From assembly GCA_938017975.1 (NCBI GenBank), contig CALIKQ010000058.1, positions 1 to 64,000 on the forward strand: a stretch of 64,000 nt of DNA, given 5' to 3'. A program made the position numbers and the translations under genes. This stretch comes from an uncultured Pseudomonadales bacterium. Lineage in GTDB: Bacteria; Pseudomonadota; Gammaproteobacteria; Pseudomonadales; Azotimanducaceae. Positions 54,391 to 62,822 of the stretch are shown one piece after another (position 1 is the stretch's first letter; the number at the start of each line of letters is the position of its first letter). The notes under the pieces were generated by a model. The model did not search any database, had not been told where the DNA came from, and worked only from the letters and a program-made list of their open reading frames with translations.

Positions 54391-55584
54391 TTAAGCGTCA
54401 ATTAAAAGATACGGTAGTGTATCGCCAACACTAACACGCTGGTGCGGTGCGACAATGGCAAGCGCATTGGCCCAAGCTAGGCTCGTCATAACGCCAGAAC
54501 CTTGCTCCTTAAACTGCTCGAGCATCACAGCAGCGGAGCCAGGAAAGGCTCGAACACGAAGGTATTCTTGCCGAGCACCGGCTTTAAATTCAAATGTCGA
54601 TTGTCCCGGCCAGGTAATCTGCTCAACTAAAATACGACCTTGCATACGTTCTAAAAAGGGTCGGGCTAGGATTTGAAAGGTTACAAAAGTGGAGACGGGA
54701 TTGCCCGGCAATCCAAAAAACGGTTTCCCACAGACCTGCCCAAACGCTAGGGGCTTACCGGGTTTGATGGCGAGTTTCCAGACTGAGAGTTGCCCCAATT
54801 CACTGACCGCTGACTTAACGTGGTCTCGGTCTCCCACCGAGACGCCCCCGGAACTCAGTATGACATCCGCTTGCTCTGCTGCCATCTGAAATGCCGCAAC
54901 AGTCTTTGCGAGAGAATCCTTCACAATACCGAGATCAACGACAGCAAGCCCCATCTGCTCGAGCATGGCCGCCAACCCTTTTTGGTTTGAGTTGTAAATT
55001 TGGCCTGGCTTCAGGTACTCGGAAGGCTCCACCAACTCATCACCCGTTGCCAGAATCGCAACTTTGAGACGTCTAAAGACGCGGACCTCGGAGGTACCCA
55101 CGCTTGCAAGCAAGCTCAGGTCAGCGGGTTTTAAAACCTGGCCAGATCGCGCGATCAGTGCACCTCGTTGAATATCTTGACCAGCCGGACGAATATTCTC
55201 GCCCTGGCTAACCTGAGTTTTCGGCAGCAAATGATGATCTGTGTAATCGGCATCTTCTTGAATCAAAACAGCATCAGCGCCGACAGGCATTTGACCGCCG
55301 GTGAAAATTCTGGCGACCGAGCCCTCGAGCAGCGCTTCGCCGGGTGATCCCGCCGGAATGACCTGAGAGATAGGAAGCTGTACTCCAGGGATAATCTCGG
55401 TTGAACGCACCGCAAACCCGTCCATGGCACTGTTGTCTGCAGGGGGCACCGCAACCCCCGAGACCACATCCTCACCCAGTGTGCGGCCGAGGGCCGATCC
55501 AATAGTAATCGATTCGAATTCCTGAACGGGCTGGGCTTTATCCAGGAGCGTCTGCAGAACTTCCTCTACGGTCAACAAAGACAT
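54391..55584 (-). CDS. moeA: Molybdopterin molybdenumtransferase MoeA
   Basis: A 397-residue four-domain enzyme inserting Mo into molybdopterin. Blocks include PPADNSAMDGFAV (about 47-59), GAVARIFTGGQMPVGADAV, IILATGDELVEP-like ILATGDELVEP, SSGGVSVGDRDHVK and FFGLPGNPVSTFVTF. The length is usual (411 in E. coli). Lies 16 bp after moaB. Confidence 0.95.
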   Translation of the reverse strand: MSLLTVEEVLQTLLDKAQPVQEFESITIGSALGRTLGEDVVSGVAVPPADNSAMDGFAVRSTEIIPGVQLPISQVIPAGSPGEALLEGSVARIFTGGQMPVGADAVLIQEDADYTDHHLLPKTQVSQGENIRPAGQDIQRGALIARSGQVLKPADLSLLASVGTSEVRVFRRLKVAILATGDELVEPSEYLKPGQIYNSNQKGLAAMLEQMGLAVVDLGIVKDSLAKTVAAFQMAAEQADVILSSGGVSVGDRDHVKSAVSELGQLSVWKLAIKPGKPLAFGQVCGKPFFGLPGNPVSTFVTFQILARPFLERMQGRILVEQITWPGQSTFEFKAGARQEYLRVRAFPGSAAVMLEQFKEQGSGVMTSLAWANALAIVAPHQRVSVGDTLPYLLIDA

Positions 55585-55600
55585 TCTTTCGATCTCTTGA

Positions 55601-56104
55601 TCAGTGGTGACCCCTAAGGATCAACTCCGCAAAATTGCAAGGACGATGGGTACTGTCAAGTTGGGTTTCAAGAATCCCACCCCAAGCGGTTTTGCAGGCG
55701 CCTGTTGAGCCAGGCATACAGAAGATCAAGGTATTATTCGCGATGCCGCCCAACGCCCTAGACTGAAGGGTGGAGGTCCCAATCTCAGCATAAGACAGCT
55801 GGCGAAAAAGCTCTCCAAATCCATCTATTCGAGAATCCAATAAAGGTTCGATCGCCTCCGGCGTCGAATCTCGACCCGTAAACCCAGTGCCTCCCGTCAA
55901 CAAAACCACTTGGGCATCAGGGTCAGCAATCGCCTGTGATACAGAAGCCCTGAGCCGATAAATGTCATCGATGACAATCGAACGGCCGTGCAGCTGATGG
56001 CCTTGACCTGTCAGGGCCTCAACCAAATAGTCTCCCGAGGTATCATTCTCTGCGGTCCGGGTATCAGAGACGGTTAAAACAACAATGTTCAGCGCTTCAG
56101 CCAC
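55601..56104 (-). CDS. moaB: Molybdenum cofactor biosynthesis protein MoaB
   Basis: A 167-residue MogA/MoaB-family adenylyltransferase. The Mo-cofactor signature TGGTGFTGRD (70-79) and TVSDTRTAENDTSGD near the N-terminus are clear. MoaB and MogA cannot be separated safely; length favours MoaB. It is probably the first gene of a moaB-moeA operon with two extra genes. Confidence 0.9.
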   Translation of the reverse strand: MAEALNIVVLTVSDTRTAENDTSGDYLVEALTGQGHQLHGRSIVIDDIYRLRASVSQAIADPDAQVVLLTGGTGFTGRDSTPEAIEPLLDSRIDGFGELFRQLSYAEIGTSTLQSRALGGIANNTLIFCMPGSTGACKTAWGGILETQLDSTHRPCNFAELILRGHH

Positions 56105-56105
56105 G

Positions 56106-56318
56106 TCAACGACTCCCTAAATGCCTTGAGCTCAAAATACACACAGCCGCTCGAAACCCAAGCAAAGCTAATCTCAAAGCCCTGCTTCTTCGCCGATTGC
56201 TCGCCACCGCGCTGACCAAGTCGAAGCTCAAAAGACGACTTGTTCCGCGCACGATATCGCTTGACGCGAGACCTATAAAAAGGGTCTTCATCGATTTGCC
56301 CTTAATCTCATTGTGCAA
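56106..56318 (-). CDS. Doubtful short ORF upstream of moaB
   Basis: An Arg- and Leu-rich 70-codon frame ending 1 bp before the moaB start. It lacks a recognisable domain and a strong ribosome-binding site (an inner ATG at MKTLFIGL is possible). It may be chance or a small basic peptide. Confidence 0.2.
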   Translation of the reverse strand: MHNEIKGKSMKTLFIGLASSDIVRGTSRLLSFDLVSAVASNRRRSRALRLALLGFRAAVCILSSRHLGSR

Positions 56319-56340
56319 CCTATCCTTGCCGTTTTAAGGC

Positions 56341-57114
56341 TTATTGACCCTTCCATTGCGGGGCTCGCTTTTCCGAAAAAGCGCGCGGGCCTTCTACAAA
56401 ATCCTCGCTATCATACATCGCTTTGATCTGGCTATAACGACCCTTGATCGCAGCCTCAAGCGAATCAGCAGCAAGGCCTTGCATCGCAGCCTCTTTACTA
56501 CCTCGAACAGACAATGGCGCGCACTCTAAGATTTGCGACGCCCACCGCTTGGCAGCGGCCAGCGCCTCACCCTCAGGAACCACTTCATTGACAAAGCCCA
56601 GCGCTTTGCCCTCTTCAGCACCCACTCTACGCCCAGTTAACAACATGCCCATCGCCTGTTTCATTCCGATCTCTCGAGGCAAGCGATGGATACCGCCAGC
56701 AAGTGCTGCCAACCCTACACGGGGTTCCGGTAAAGCAAAAATCGCGTTGCTAGACGCGACGATCAGATCGCAGGCCAATGCAATTTCAAAACCCCCACCC
56801 ATTGCAAGACCATTGACCGCCGCGATCACTGGCTTGGGATTGTCAAATCGCGATGTTAAACCCGCGAAGCCACTTGTAGGCCCGCCCATTTTCCCGCCCG
56901 AAGCCTGATATTTCAGATCGTTTCCCGCGCTAAAGGCTCGATTTCCAGCACCGGTAATAATCGCAACCCACTGCTCTGGATCGGCTGCAAAATCATCGAA
57001 AGCCTCTGCAAGCTCGAAGTTCCCAGGGGGATGGAGGGCATTCATGACATCCGGTCGTTCTATCGTGACGATAGTCAACCGGTCTTCTTTAACCACATTA
57101 CAAAACTCTCCCAT
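56341..57114 (-). CDS. Enoyl-CoA hydratase/isomerase (crotonase) family, CaiD-like
   Basis: A 257-residue crotonase-fold protein. Oxyanion-hole loops SAGNDLK (62-68) and LAMGGGFEIAL (103-113), and acidic residues Glu110 and Glu130 (LPEPRVG) in the positions of the catalytic pair. Resembles carnitinyl-CoA dehydratase (CaiD) more than EchA hydratases. The ATG at 57114 has GGGAG 7 nt before; the 23-codon longer frame is rejected. No CaiB homologue is adjacent (the CaiB-type gene is at 30083). Confidence 0.87.
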   Translation of the reverse strand: MGEFCNVVKEDRLTIVTIERPDVMNALHPPGNFELAEAFDDFAADPEQWVAIITGAGNRAFSAGNDLKYQASGGKMGGPTSGFAGLTSRFDNPKPVIAAVNGLAMGGGFEIALACDLIVASSNAIFALPEPRVGLAALAGGIHRLPREIGMKQAMGMLLTGRRVGAEEGKALGFVNEVVPEGEALAAAKRWASQILECAPLSVRGSKEAAMQGLAADSLEAAIKGRYSQIKAMYDSEDFVEGPRAFSEKRAPQWKGQ

Positions 57115-57199
57115 TGGATACTCCCTTTGCCAAATAATCCTACAAACTGTTTGCCAGCGACGCACTGACACCATGAAACCCATTTACCATAAATTTCTC

Positions 57200-58351
57200 T
57201 CAGCGAGCCTTGCAGGCCCGCTCTATCCGATCTAGAGCCAACGCAAGAACGCTGCGTGGACATCCAAAATTTAATCGCACATAACCCGCACCTTCAAACT
57301 GGACCCCAGGGGAAAGACCGACGCCAGCGTCCTCAAAAAATTGTTGTGGATCTTCCACGTCTAGGCCCTCCACATTGATCCACCCTAGATAAGTGGCTTC
57401 AATTGGGCCTGCACTCAATCCTTCAATCCCATTGATCCGCTCTAACAAAAAGTCTCTGTTCCCGGCTAAATAGTCAAGTAGTTCTCCATGCCACTCGTCG
57501 CACAGCGACCACGCAGCCTCGGTCGCAACATAACCTAGGGTATTCACGTTCGCCATAATACCCTCACCACCGGCTTTAAACTGCGCTAGGATTTCAGGAT
57601 TTTCGGCAACAACGACGGCGCAACCTAATCCCGCAAGATTGAAGCTCTTAGAGGCGGCTTGAAAAGTCAGCGTTTGAGACGCCGCTGCGGCACTTAAAGT
57701 GGCCGTGGGCGTATGGTGACGGCCATCGAGCAACAACTCACAGTGAATCTCGTCGGAACAAATAATGATTTCATGCTGAACACAAATCTCAACGATCTCG
57801 GCAAGCACGTCTGGCGCGATCACTTTTCCCACAGGATTCATGGGGTGGCACAGCAGCAGGACATCAATCTCTGGGTTTGTCGATGCCAACGCACCAAATG
57901 CCTCAACCGGAAACTGCCAGCCGTCTGCTTCAGTCATCGTCAACCGATGAAGGGTACAGCCCATATTTTCGGGCGCTTCTAAAAAAGGATGATAAACTGG
58001 CACTGCGGTCACAACACCCCCACCGGGCCGGACCAAGCCGCGAATCGCCTGATTTAAAGCTGGAACCACTCCAGGCACAAGCTCCAGATTCTCGGTCGTA
58101 ATCTGCCATGCGTATCGCGACCTAAATCGCTCTACGATCACATCCAGCAACGAATCTGGAGGGAGGGTGTATCCGAAAATCGGATGCTGGAGCCGATCCT
58201 TTAAAGCACCCAGAATCGGCTCAGCCACCGAAAAATCCATATCAGCGACCCACATCGGCAGAATATCCTGGCCTTGATATTTATCCCACTTCGAACTGGA
58301 AGTCCGCTGGCGATCAATCACCGTATCAAAATTAAACGTGGTCATTTCCAT
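57200..58351 (-). CDS. PatB/MalY-type PLP C-S lyase
   Basis: A 383-residue fold-type I enzyme. PLP lysine Lys235 (FQAASKSFNLAGLG), substrate-aldimine residues in NPVGKV, and the SDEIHCELLLDG block (199-210) are characteristic of MalY/PatB cystathionine beta-lyases, which cleave C-S bonds. It lies near msrA and another Cys/Met enzyme. It is divergent from msrA across 140 bp. Confidence 0.9.
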   Translation of the reverse strand: MEMTTFNFDTVIDRQRTSSSKWDKYQGQDILPMWVADMDFSVAEPILGALKDRLQHPIFGYTLPPDSLLDVIVERFRSRYAWQITTENLELVPGVVPALNQAIRGLVRPGGGVVTAVPVYHPFLEAPENMGCTLHRLTMTEADGWQFPVEAFGALASTNPEIDVLLLCHPMNPVGKVIAPDVLAEIVEICVQHEIIICSDEIHCELLLDGRHHTPTATLSAAAASQTLTFQAASKSFNLAGLGCAVVVAENPEILAQFKAGGEGIMANVNTLGYVATEAAWSLCDEWHGELLDYLAGNRDFLLERINGIEGLSAGPIEATYLGWINVEGLDVEDPQQFFEDAGVGLSPGVQFEGAGYVRLNFGCPRSVLALALDRIERACKAR

Positions 58352-58491
58352 ACGTTCGTCTTACACACTCAAAACAGAGTCTACACCAAAGTCCACAACA
58401 TAAGCGCTGCGACTACCTTTGAGGATCGTCCTGACTTCCTTATACTGACGACTCAAACCAACCATCGCATTAGCATCAGGAGAATCAGATC

Positions 58492-59121
58492 ATGGGCCTA
58501 TTTTCTCGCAATCTTGAGATACCGACTCTAGAGGCAGCTTTGCCTGGAAGAGCCGACCCTGTCCAGGTCCCTAGCGCCCACTTCGTCAACGGCCGCCCCC
58601 TAGTCGGCCCCTTCCCTGATGGCTTTCAGCAGATCCAATTCGGGATGGGGTGTTTTTGGGGCGCAGAGCGAAAGTTTTGGGAGATGCCAGGCGTTCACAC
58701 GACAGCAGCAGGCTACGCCGGCGGCCACTCACCCAATCCTACCTATGAAGAGGTTTGCTCAGGGCAAACGGGCCACACCGAGGTTGTTTTAGTGGTTTGG
58801 GACCCTAGTGCTGTAACACTTAACGCGCTCTTGGCTCAATTTTGGGAAAGTCACAACCCGACCCAAGGCATGCGTCAAGGCAATGATCTGGGTACGCAAT
58901 ACCGATCCTGCATTTATACAGAAACCACGGAGCATCTTGACCTGGCTCAGACGAGCCTCCTTCACTTTCAAGATAAACTGAAGGCGGGGGGCTTTCCGCC
59001 CATCACCACAGAGCTTAAGGTCCATCAAACGTTTTACTATGCCGAGCATTACCATCAGCAGTATCTCGCCAAGGTCCCCAATGGGTACTGCGGCCTTGGC
59101 GGAACTGGCGTCTGTTACTAA
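58492..59121 (+). CDS. msrA: Peptide methionine sulfoxide reductase MsrA
   Basis: A 209-residue MsrA repairing methionine-S-sulfoxide. Catalytic Cys54 in GMGCFWG, the YAGG and GTQYRSCIY substrate-binding segments, and resolving Cys residues near the C-terminus ([13 protein letters not shown]). The N-terminal extension (about 45 residues) is like the E. coli type. No msrB is fused or adjacent. Confidence 0.95.
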   Translation: MGLFSRNLEIPTLEAALPGRADPVQVPSAHFVNGRPLVGPFPDGFQQIQFGMGCFWGAERKFWEMPGVHTTAAGYAGGHSPNPTYEEVCSGQTGHTEVVLVVWDPSAVTLNALLAQFWESHNPTQGMRQGNDLGTQYRSCIYTETTEHLDLAQTSLLHFQDKLKAGGFPPITTELKVHQTFYYAEHYHQQYLAKVPNGYCGLGGTGVCY

Positions 59122-59144
59122 TCCACAGGCGCTTTTAATCGGTC

Positions 59145-59160
59145 AGGCGCCCTGGCGCCT
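59145..59160. other. Palindrome overlapping the purC stop
   Basis: AGGCGCC-CT-GGCGCCT is a perfect inverted repeat at the convergent msrA/purC boundary. It lacks a T tract. It may be a weak bidirectional terminator or just a stable hairpin. Confidence 0.35.
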
Positions 59161-60064
59161 AGGCCATAAGCTTCCGATAGGCTTGATCGTAACGCACCAG
59201 AGTTTGTTCAATCACATCGCTGGGTAGGGCCGGGCCGGGCGCTTCTTTGTTCCAAAGCCCTTGCGCCACCAATCCTTCCGTAAAGTTTCTAACAAACTGC
59301 TTGTCAAAGCTGTTTTGCTCTTCCCCAGGCCGCCATTCATCCGCAGGCCAGAAACGAGAACTATCTGGTGTCAAAACCTCGTCAATCAACACTGGCTCAT
59401 TGGAACCAGGCTCCAAACCGAACTCAAACTTGGTGTCTGCGATGAGAATACCGCGTTCTCCAGCGTAGGCACGGCCCTCATTATAAATCGCAATTGAACG
59501 ATCCCTGATGGCTTCCATCAGTTCGGTACCCGCAACCCGGCAACTCTCATCGAAACTAATGTTCTCATCATGTCCGGTTTCTGCTTTGGTGCTGGGCGTA
59601 AACACTGGCTCATCGATTCTGTCGCTATTAACCATTCCCTTTGGCAGCGTTATCCCGCAGACTTCCCCGGTTTTTAAATAGTCTTTGTAACCACTACCCG
59701 TGAGATAGCCGCGGACAATACATTCAACAGGGACGACTTCACTCTTTCTACAGATCATGATTCGACCATCCAGCATCGCGTAATCCTGCTCACTTAAACC
59801 TGCGATATCTCTCGGGTTGGTGCTGACAAGATGGTGCTTGTAACGCCCAGTGAAGTAATCAAACCAGAACTTAGAAATTTTGGTCAGCATGGCGCCTTTG
59901 CCAGGTATCCCATTTTCTAGAACCACATCAAAAACACTCACGCGATCGGTCGCGATGATCAAGAGCCCCGAATCCCCACTGGGCAGGGTCACATCATAAA
60001 GGTCCCGAACCTTACCTGTGCGTTTGTTGGGGAGGGGGAGATCTGTTTTAAGCAATGCTTCCAC
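59159..60064 (-). CDS. purC: Phosphoribosylaminoimidazole-succinocarboxamide synthase
   Basis: A 301-residue SAICAR synthetase of de novo purine synthesis. Recognisable blocks are GKVRDLYD, DRVSVFDVVLENGIPGKG (with ATP-site residues), ECIVRGYLTGSG and the metal-binding LIDEVLTPDSSRFW. This is the longer bacterial/eukaryotic-like form (E. coli PurC has 237 residues). The GTG at 60064 with AAGGTGA upstream is chosen; a 27-codon extension would overlap the gene before it. Confidence 0.93.
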   Translation of the reverse strand: MEALLKTDLPLPNKRTGKVRDLYDVTLPSGDSGLLIIATDRVSVFDVVLENGIPGKGAMLTKISKFWFDYFTGRYKHHLVSTNPRDIAGLSEQDYAMLDGRIMICRKSEVVPVECIVRGYLTGSGYKDYLKTGEVCGITLPKGMVNSDRIDEPVFTPSTKAETGHDENISFDESCRVAGTELMEAIRDRSIAIYNEGRAYAGERGILIADTKFEFGLEPGSNEPVLIDEVLTPDSSRFWPADEWRPGEEQNSFDKQFVRNFTEGLVAQGLWNKEAPGPALPSDVIEQTLVRYDQAYRKLMA

Positions 60065-60089
60065 GTTGTCACCTTTTTCTGTCTGTTGA

Positions 60090-61316
60090 TTAATCGCGAC
60101 TAAGCGCTTGTTCAAAATCTTGGAGTAAATCGGCAGGATCCTCAATACCTACCGACACTCGAATCAGATTATCCTTGATCCCCATTGCTGCCCGGCGCTC
60201 GGGTCCTAATTCAAAAAAGATCGAATGTGCGACGGGTAATGCGAGCGTTCGAATATCTCCAAGATGAGTTGCCTTCACCACCGTTTGCAGTCGATTCAGC
60301 ACTTCGAAACAGTCCAGACCATCGATGAGTTCGAAACTGAGGATCGCCCCTGGGTGAAGAAAATGTGTCCGCGCCCGCTCAAATTGCGGATGGCCGGGTA
60401 AGCCCGGATAGTAAACAGCGTTGATGGATGCATGCTCGTTAAAAAAACTGGCCAAAGCTGAAGCATTCTTGCAGGCACGATCAAGCCGAAGCGCCAAGGT
60501 ATCGCATCCCGTTGACAGCCGATGGGCAGCGTCGGCCGACAAACTGGCGCCAAAATCCCGCAAGCCCTTTTTCTTGATCTGATTTATGCCCCACATTGCA
60601 GCGTCACCGGATCGATACTGATCGTAAATATTTGCATACTCAGACCAGTTAAATTGGCCCATTTCAGTGATGCTACCGCCAAGAGCATTGCCATGCCCGC
60701 CAATGTATTTTGTCAACGAATTGACGACCAAACCCGCGCCAACCTGTTTTGGCTGAAAAAGATAGGGGCTTGTTAGAGTGTTATCCACCACATAGAGCAA
60801 ACCGGACTCCCTGCATACTCCCCCGATCCCCTCAAGGTCCGCGATTTGCGTTCTGGGATTGGCGATGGTTTCTACAAAAACAATCTTTGTTTCTGGCCGC
60901 ACTTCACGGGCCACATTTAGCGCATTTGTCGCATCAACAAAGCTAACATCAATGCCATGAACGCCGAATGACTCAAACAGACTCGCGGAATTTCCAAACA
61001 GATACTGGGATGCAATCAGATGATCGCCTCGACGTAAAAGCGAAAAAAGCAGCGTTCCAATCGCAGCCATACCCGTGCCAAAAGCAATTGAAGCTAGCCC
61101 ATCCTCCATTCCCGTCACTTTTTTCTCAAGCGCCTCAACAGTCGGATTTACCTGACGACCGTAGGTATAACCCTTTTCTTTGCCCTGAAAAACCCGAGCC
61201 AACGACTCCGCATCCTCATACCCATAGGTGACGCCGGGGTGGATTGGCTTGAGTAAATTTCCATGCTCTACACCAAACTCTCGGTCCGAATGAACAAGGT
61301 TCGTTGTGAATCCCAT
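60090..61316 (-). CDS. Cys/Met-metabolism PLP enzyme (O-acyl-homoserine sulfhydrylase-type)
   Basis: A 408-residue gamma-family PLP enzyme with the internal aldimine lysine Lys203 (VNSLTKYIGGHG), YGRQVNPTV (52-60), and DNTLTSPYLFQP. Members include O-succinyl/O-acetyl-homoserine sulfhydrylase, cystathionine gamma-synthase and methionine gamma-lyase. SAM-II regulation (see 61361-61413) points to methionine biosynthesis, probably a MetZ/MetY-type role, so methionine lyase is less likely. GGAG precedes the ATG by 8 nt. purC follows by 25 bp and may be co-transcribed. Confidence 0.88.
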   Translation of the reverse strand: MGFTTNLVHSDREFGVEHGNLLKPIHPGVTYGYEDAESLARVFQGKEKGYTYGRQVNPTVEALEKKVTGMEDGLASIAFGTGMAAIGTLLFSLLRRGDHLIASQYLFGNSASLFESFGVHGIDVSFVDATNALNVAREVRPETKIVFVETIANPRTQIADLEGIGGVCRESGLLYVVDNTLTSPYLFQPKQVGAGLVVNSLTKYIGGHGNALGGSITEMGQFNWSEYANIYDQYRSGDAAMWGINQIKKKGLRDFGASLSADAAHRLSTGCDTLALRLDRACKNASALASFFNEHASINAVYYPGLPGHPQFERARTHFLHPGAILSFELIDGLDCFEVLNRLQTVVKATHLGDIRTLALPVAHSIFFELGPERRAAMGIKDNLIRVSVGIEDPADLLQDFEQALSRD

Positions 61317-61327
61317 CTATTTTCTCC

Positions 61328-61354
61328 AAAAAAAAACCCGCAACAGACGGCGGG
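61328..61354 (-). terminator. Conditional terminator of the SAM-II riboswitch
   Basis: On the minus strand: CCCGC (61350-61354), 8-nt loop, GCGGG (61337-61341), then nine T residues (61328-61336) immediately before the ribosome-binding site GGAG. The strong U tract next to the ATG region suggests an expression platform of the termination type. Confidence 0.85.
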
Positions 61355-61360
61355 CTTGAA

Positions 61361-61413
61361 CGCTTTAGCCGTATTTTTAATGCGCCCGCAAGCTACTATC
61401 AAATCGGCGCGGG
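61361..61413 (-). promoter_or_regulatory. SAM-II (SAM-alpha) riboswitch
   Basis: The minus strand has CCGCGCCGATTTGA (aligns with the SAM-II start), then TAGTAGCTTGC, GGGCGC, and AAATACGGCTAAAG at the 3' end. P1 pairs GCGCC with GGCGC. A pseudoknot is possible between TAGCT in the loop and GGCTA at the 3' end, the latter in the conserved GCTAAAG. This is the compact H-type aptamer that binds S-adenosylmethionine. Located 45 nt upstream of the Cys/Met gene start. SAM-II is best known from alphaproteobacteria. Confidence 0.85.
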
Positions 61414-61417
61414 AAAT

Positions 61418-61446
61418 AGTTTAAACGTTCGAACTCAGCGAATCAA
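61418..61446 (-). promoter_or_regulatory. Sigma-70 promoter of the riboswitch-controlled gene
   Basis: Minus strand: TTGATT at 61441-61446, 17-bp spacer, TAAACT at 61418-61423. Transcription would start near 61411, just at the first base of the riboswitch P1 stem. Confidence 0.7.
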
Positions 61447-61491
61447 ACCTGGCGGGCCTAAGGCTTACACTGCGGCAAGTTCGAAACGAAC

Positions 61492-61500
61492 TGCTATACT
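61492..61500 (+). promoter_or_regulatory. Extended -10 promoter of the M18 peptidase gene
   Basis: TGCTATACT (TGn-TATACT) ends 29 bp upstream of the ATG at 61530. No good -35 at usual distance, as is tolerated for extended -10 promoters. The transcript leader would be about 23 nt. Confidence 0.45.
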
Positions 61501-61529
61501 GCTTGCGATCCCGAAACAGAAACGACCTT

Positions 61530-62822
61530 ATGTCCTCCCAGCTTAATCAAGACCTTTTAAATTTCTTAAAAGCCTCTCCTACGCCCCATCACGCGACCCA
61601 AAATCTCGCGCAAAAACTGACCTCTGAAGGCTTTGATCAGCTCGCTGAAGAAAGTACTTGGAGCATCGGTAAAGGCCGCTACTTCATCATCAGAGGCGCC
61701 TCCATCATCGCAGTGAACCTTAATCCCGATTCACTGACTGATACGGGACTAAAAATGGTGGGTGCCCACACAGATAGTCCATGCCTTAAAGTCAAACCAA
61801 ACCCGCTGATTGAGGGTACCGATTATCAGCAAATTGGTGTTGAGGTTTATGGGGGCGTGCTTTTGAATCCTTGGTTTGACCGAGACCTTAGCCTCGCCGG
61901 TAAAGTCACTTATCTGAACCACGCAAGCGAGCTTAGAAGCACCCTGATCGATTTGGAAGCGGCGGTCGCCGTCATCCCGAGCTTGGCGATTCACCTAGAT
62001 AGAGAGGCCAATGCAAAACGCTCTATCAACCCGCAAACTGACTTACCACCTATTGTTGGCCAGAGCTTTAGCGACTTTGACGAACTCATTAAGCAAGGTA
62101 TCAAAAGGCAGCGCCCAGATGCTCCTGCCGATCAGGTACTCGCTTTTGATCTGAGTTTCTACGATATTAACCCACCCGCTTACGTTGGTATCCATCAGGA
62201 ATTTATCGCCAGCGCGAGATTGGATAATCTGTTGTCCTGCTTCCTCGCGGTTGAGGCATTGTTGGGCGCGAGTGCTGAGAACACCCTGATCGTGCTGAAC
62301 GACCACGAAGAAGTTGGCAGCGCGTCAGCAGTCGGTGCAGACGGCTCATTTTTGAGAGACGTCCTTGAACGGTTACTCGGTTCACCAGAGACAAGAATTA
62401 GAACTCTTGCCAAATCTTTGCTTATCTCAACAGATAATGCCCACGGGCTGCACCCAAACTTCACGTCCAAGCATGATCCCTTGCATGGGCCGCTGCTCAA
62501 TCAAGGTCCAGTCATCAAAGTGAACGCCAACCAGCGTTATGCCACCGATGGGGACACCCACGGCTTCTTTAAGTCGCTCTGTCAAGCGCATGACATTCCA
62601 CATCAGGTTTTCGTAACGCGTTCCGACATGGGCTGTGGAAGCACGATTGGGCCGATCACCGCCAGCAAACTAGGCGTTAAAACCCTGGACGTCGGTTTAC
62701 CCACCTTTGGTATGCACTCAATCAGAGAGCTTGGAGGGGCCAAAGATCCCGATTATTTGCAGAAAGCGCTGACCGCTTTTTTCAAAGTTGATGGGGGCAT
62801 CCAAGTCCCTGCTGGCGATTAG
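61530..62822 (+). CDS. M18 family aspartyl aminopeptidase
   Basis: A 430-residue dinuclear-zinc exopeptidase of the M18 (ApeB/DAP2) family that removes acidic N-terminal residues. Metal ligands lie in GAHTDSP (His80, Asp82), SARLDNL, NDHEEVGS and the C-terminal DVGLPTFGMHS block. The ATG at 61530 is taken over the open frame starting TTG at 61503. No Shine-Dalgarno sequence is strong. Its stop overlaps the convergent sbcB stop by four bases. Confidence 0.93.
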   Translation: MSSQLNQDLLNFLKASPTPHHATQNLAQKLTSEGFDQLAEESTWSIGKGRYFIIRGASIIAVNLNPDSLTDTGLKMVGAHTDSPCLKVKPNPLIEGTDYQQIGVEVYGGVLLNPWFDRDLSLAGKVTYLNHASELRSTLIDLEAAVAVIPSLAIHLDREANAKRSINPQTDLPPIVGQSFSDFDELIKQGIKRQRPDAPADQVLAFDLSFYDINPPAYVGIHQEFIASARLDNLLSCFLAVEALLGASAENTLIVLNDHEEVGSASAVGADGSFLRDVLERLLGSPETRIRTLAKSLLISTDNAHGLHPNFTSKHDPLHGPLLNQGPVIKVNANQRYATDGDTHGFFKSLCQAHDIPHQVFVTRSDMGCGSTIGPITASKLGVKTLDVGLPTFGMHSIRELGGAKDPDYLQKALTAFFKVDGGIQVPAGD

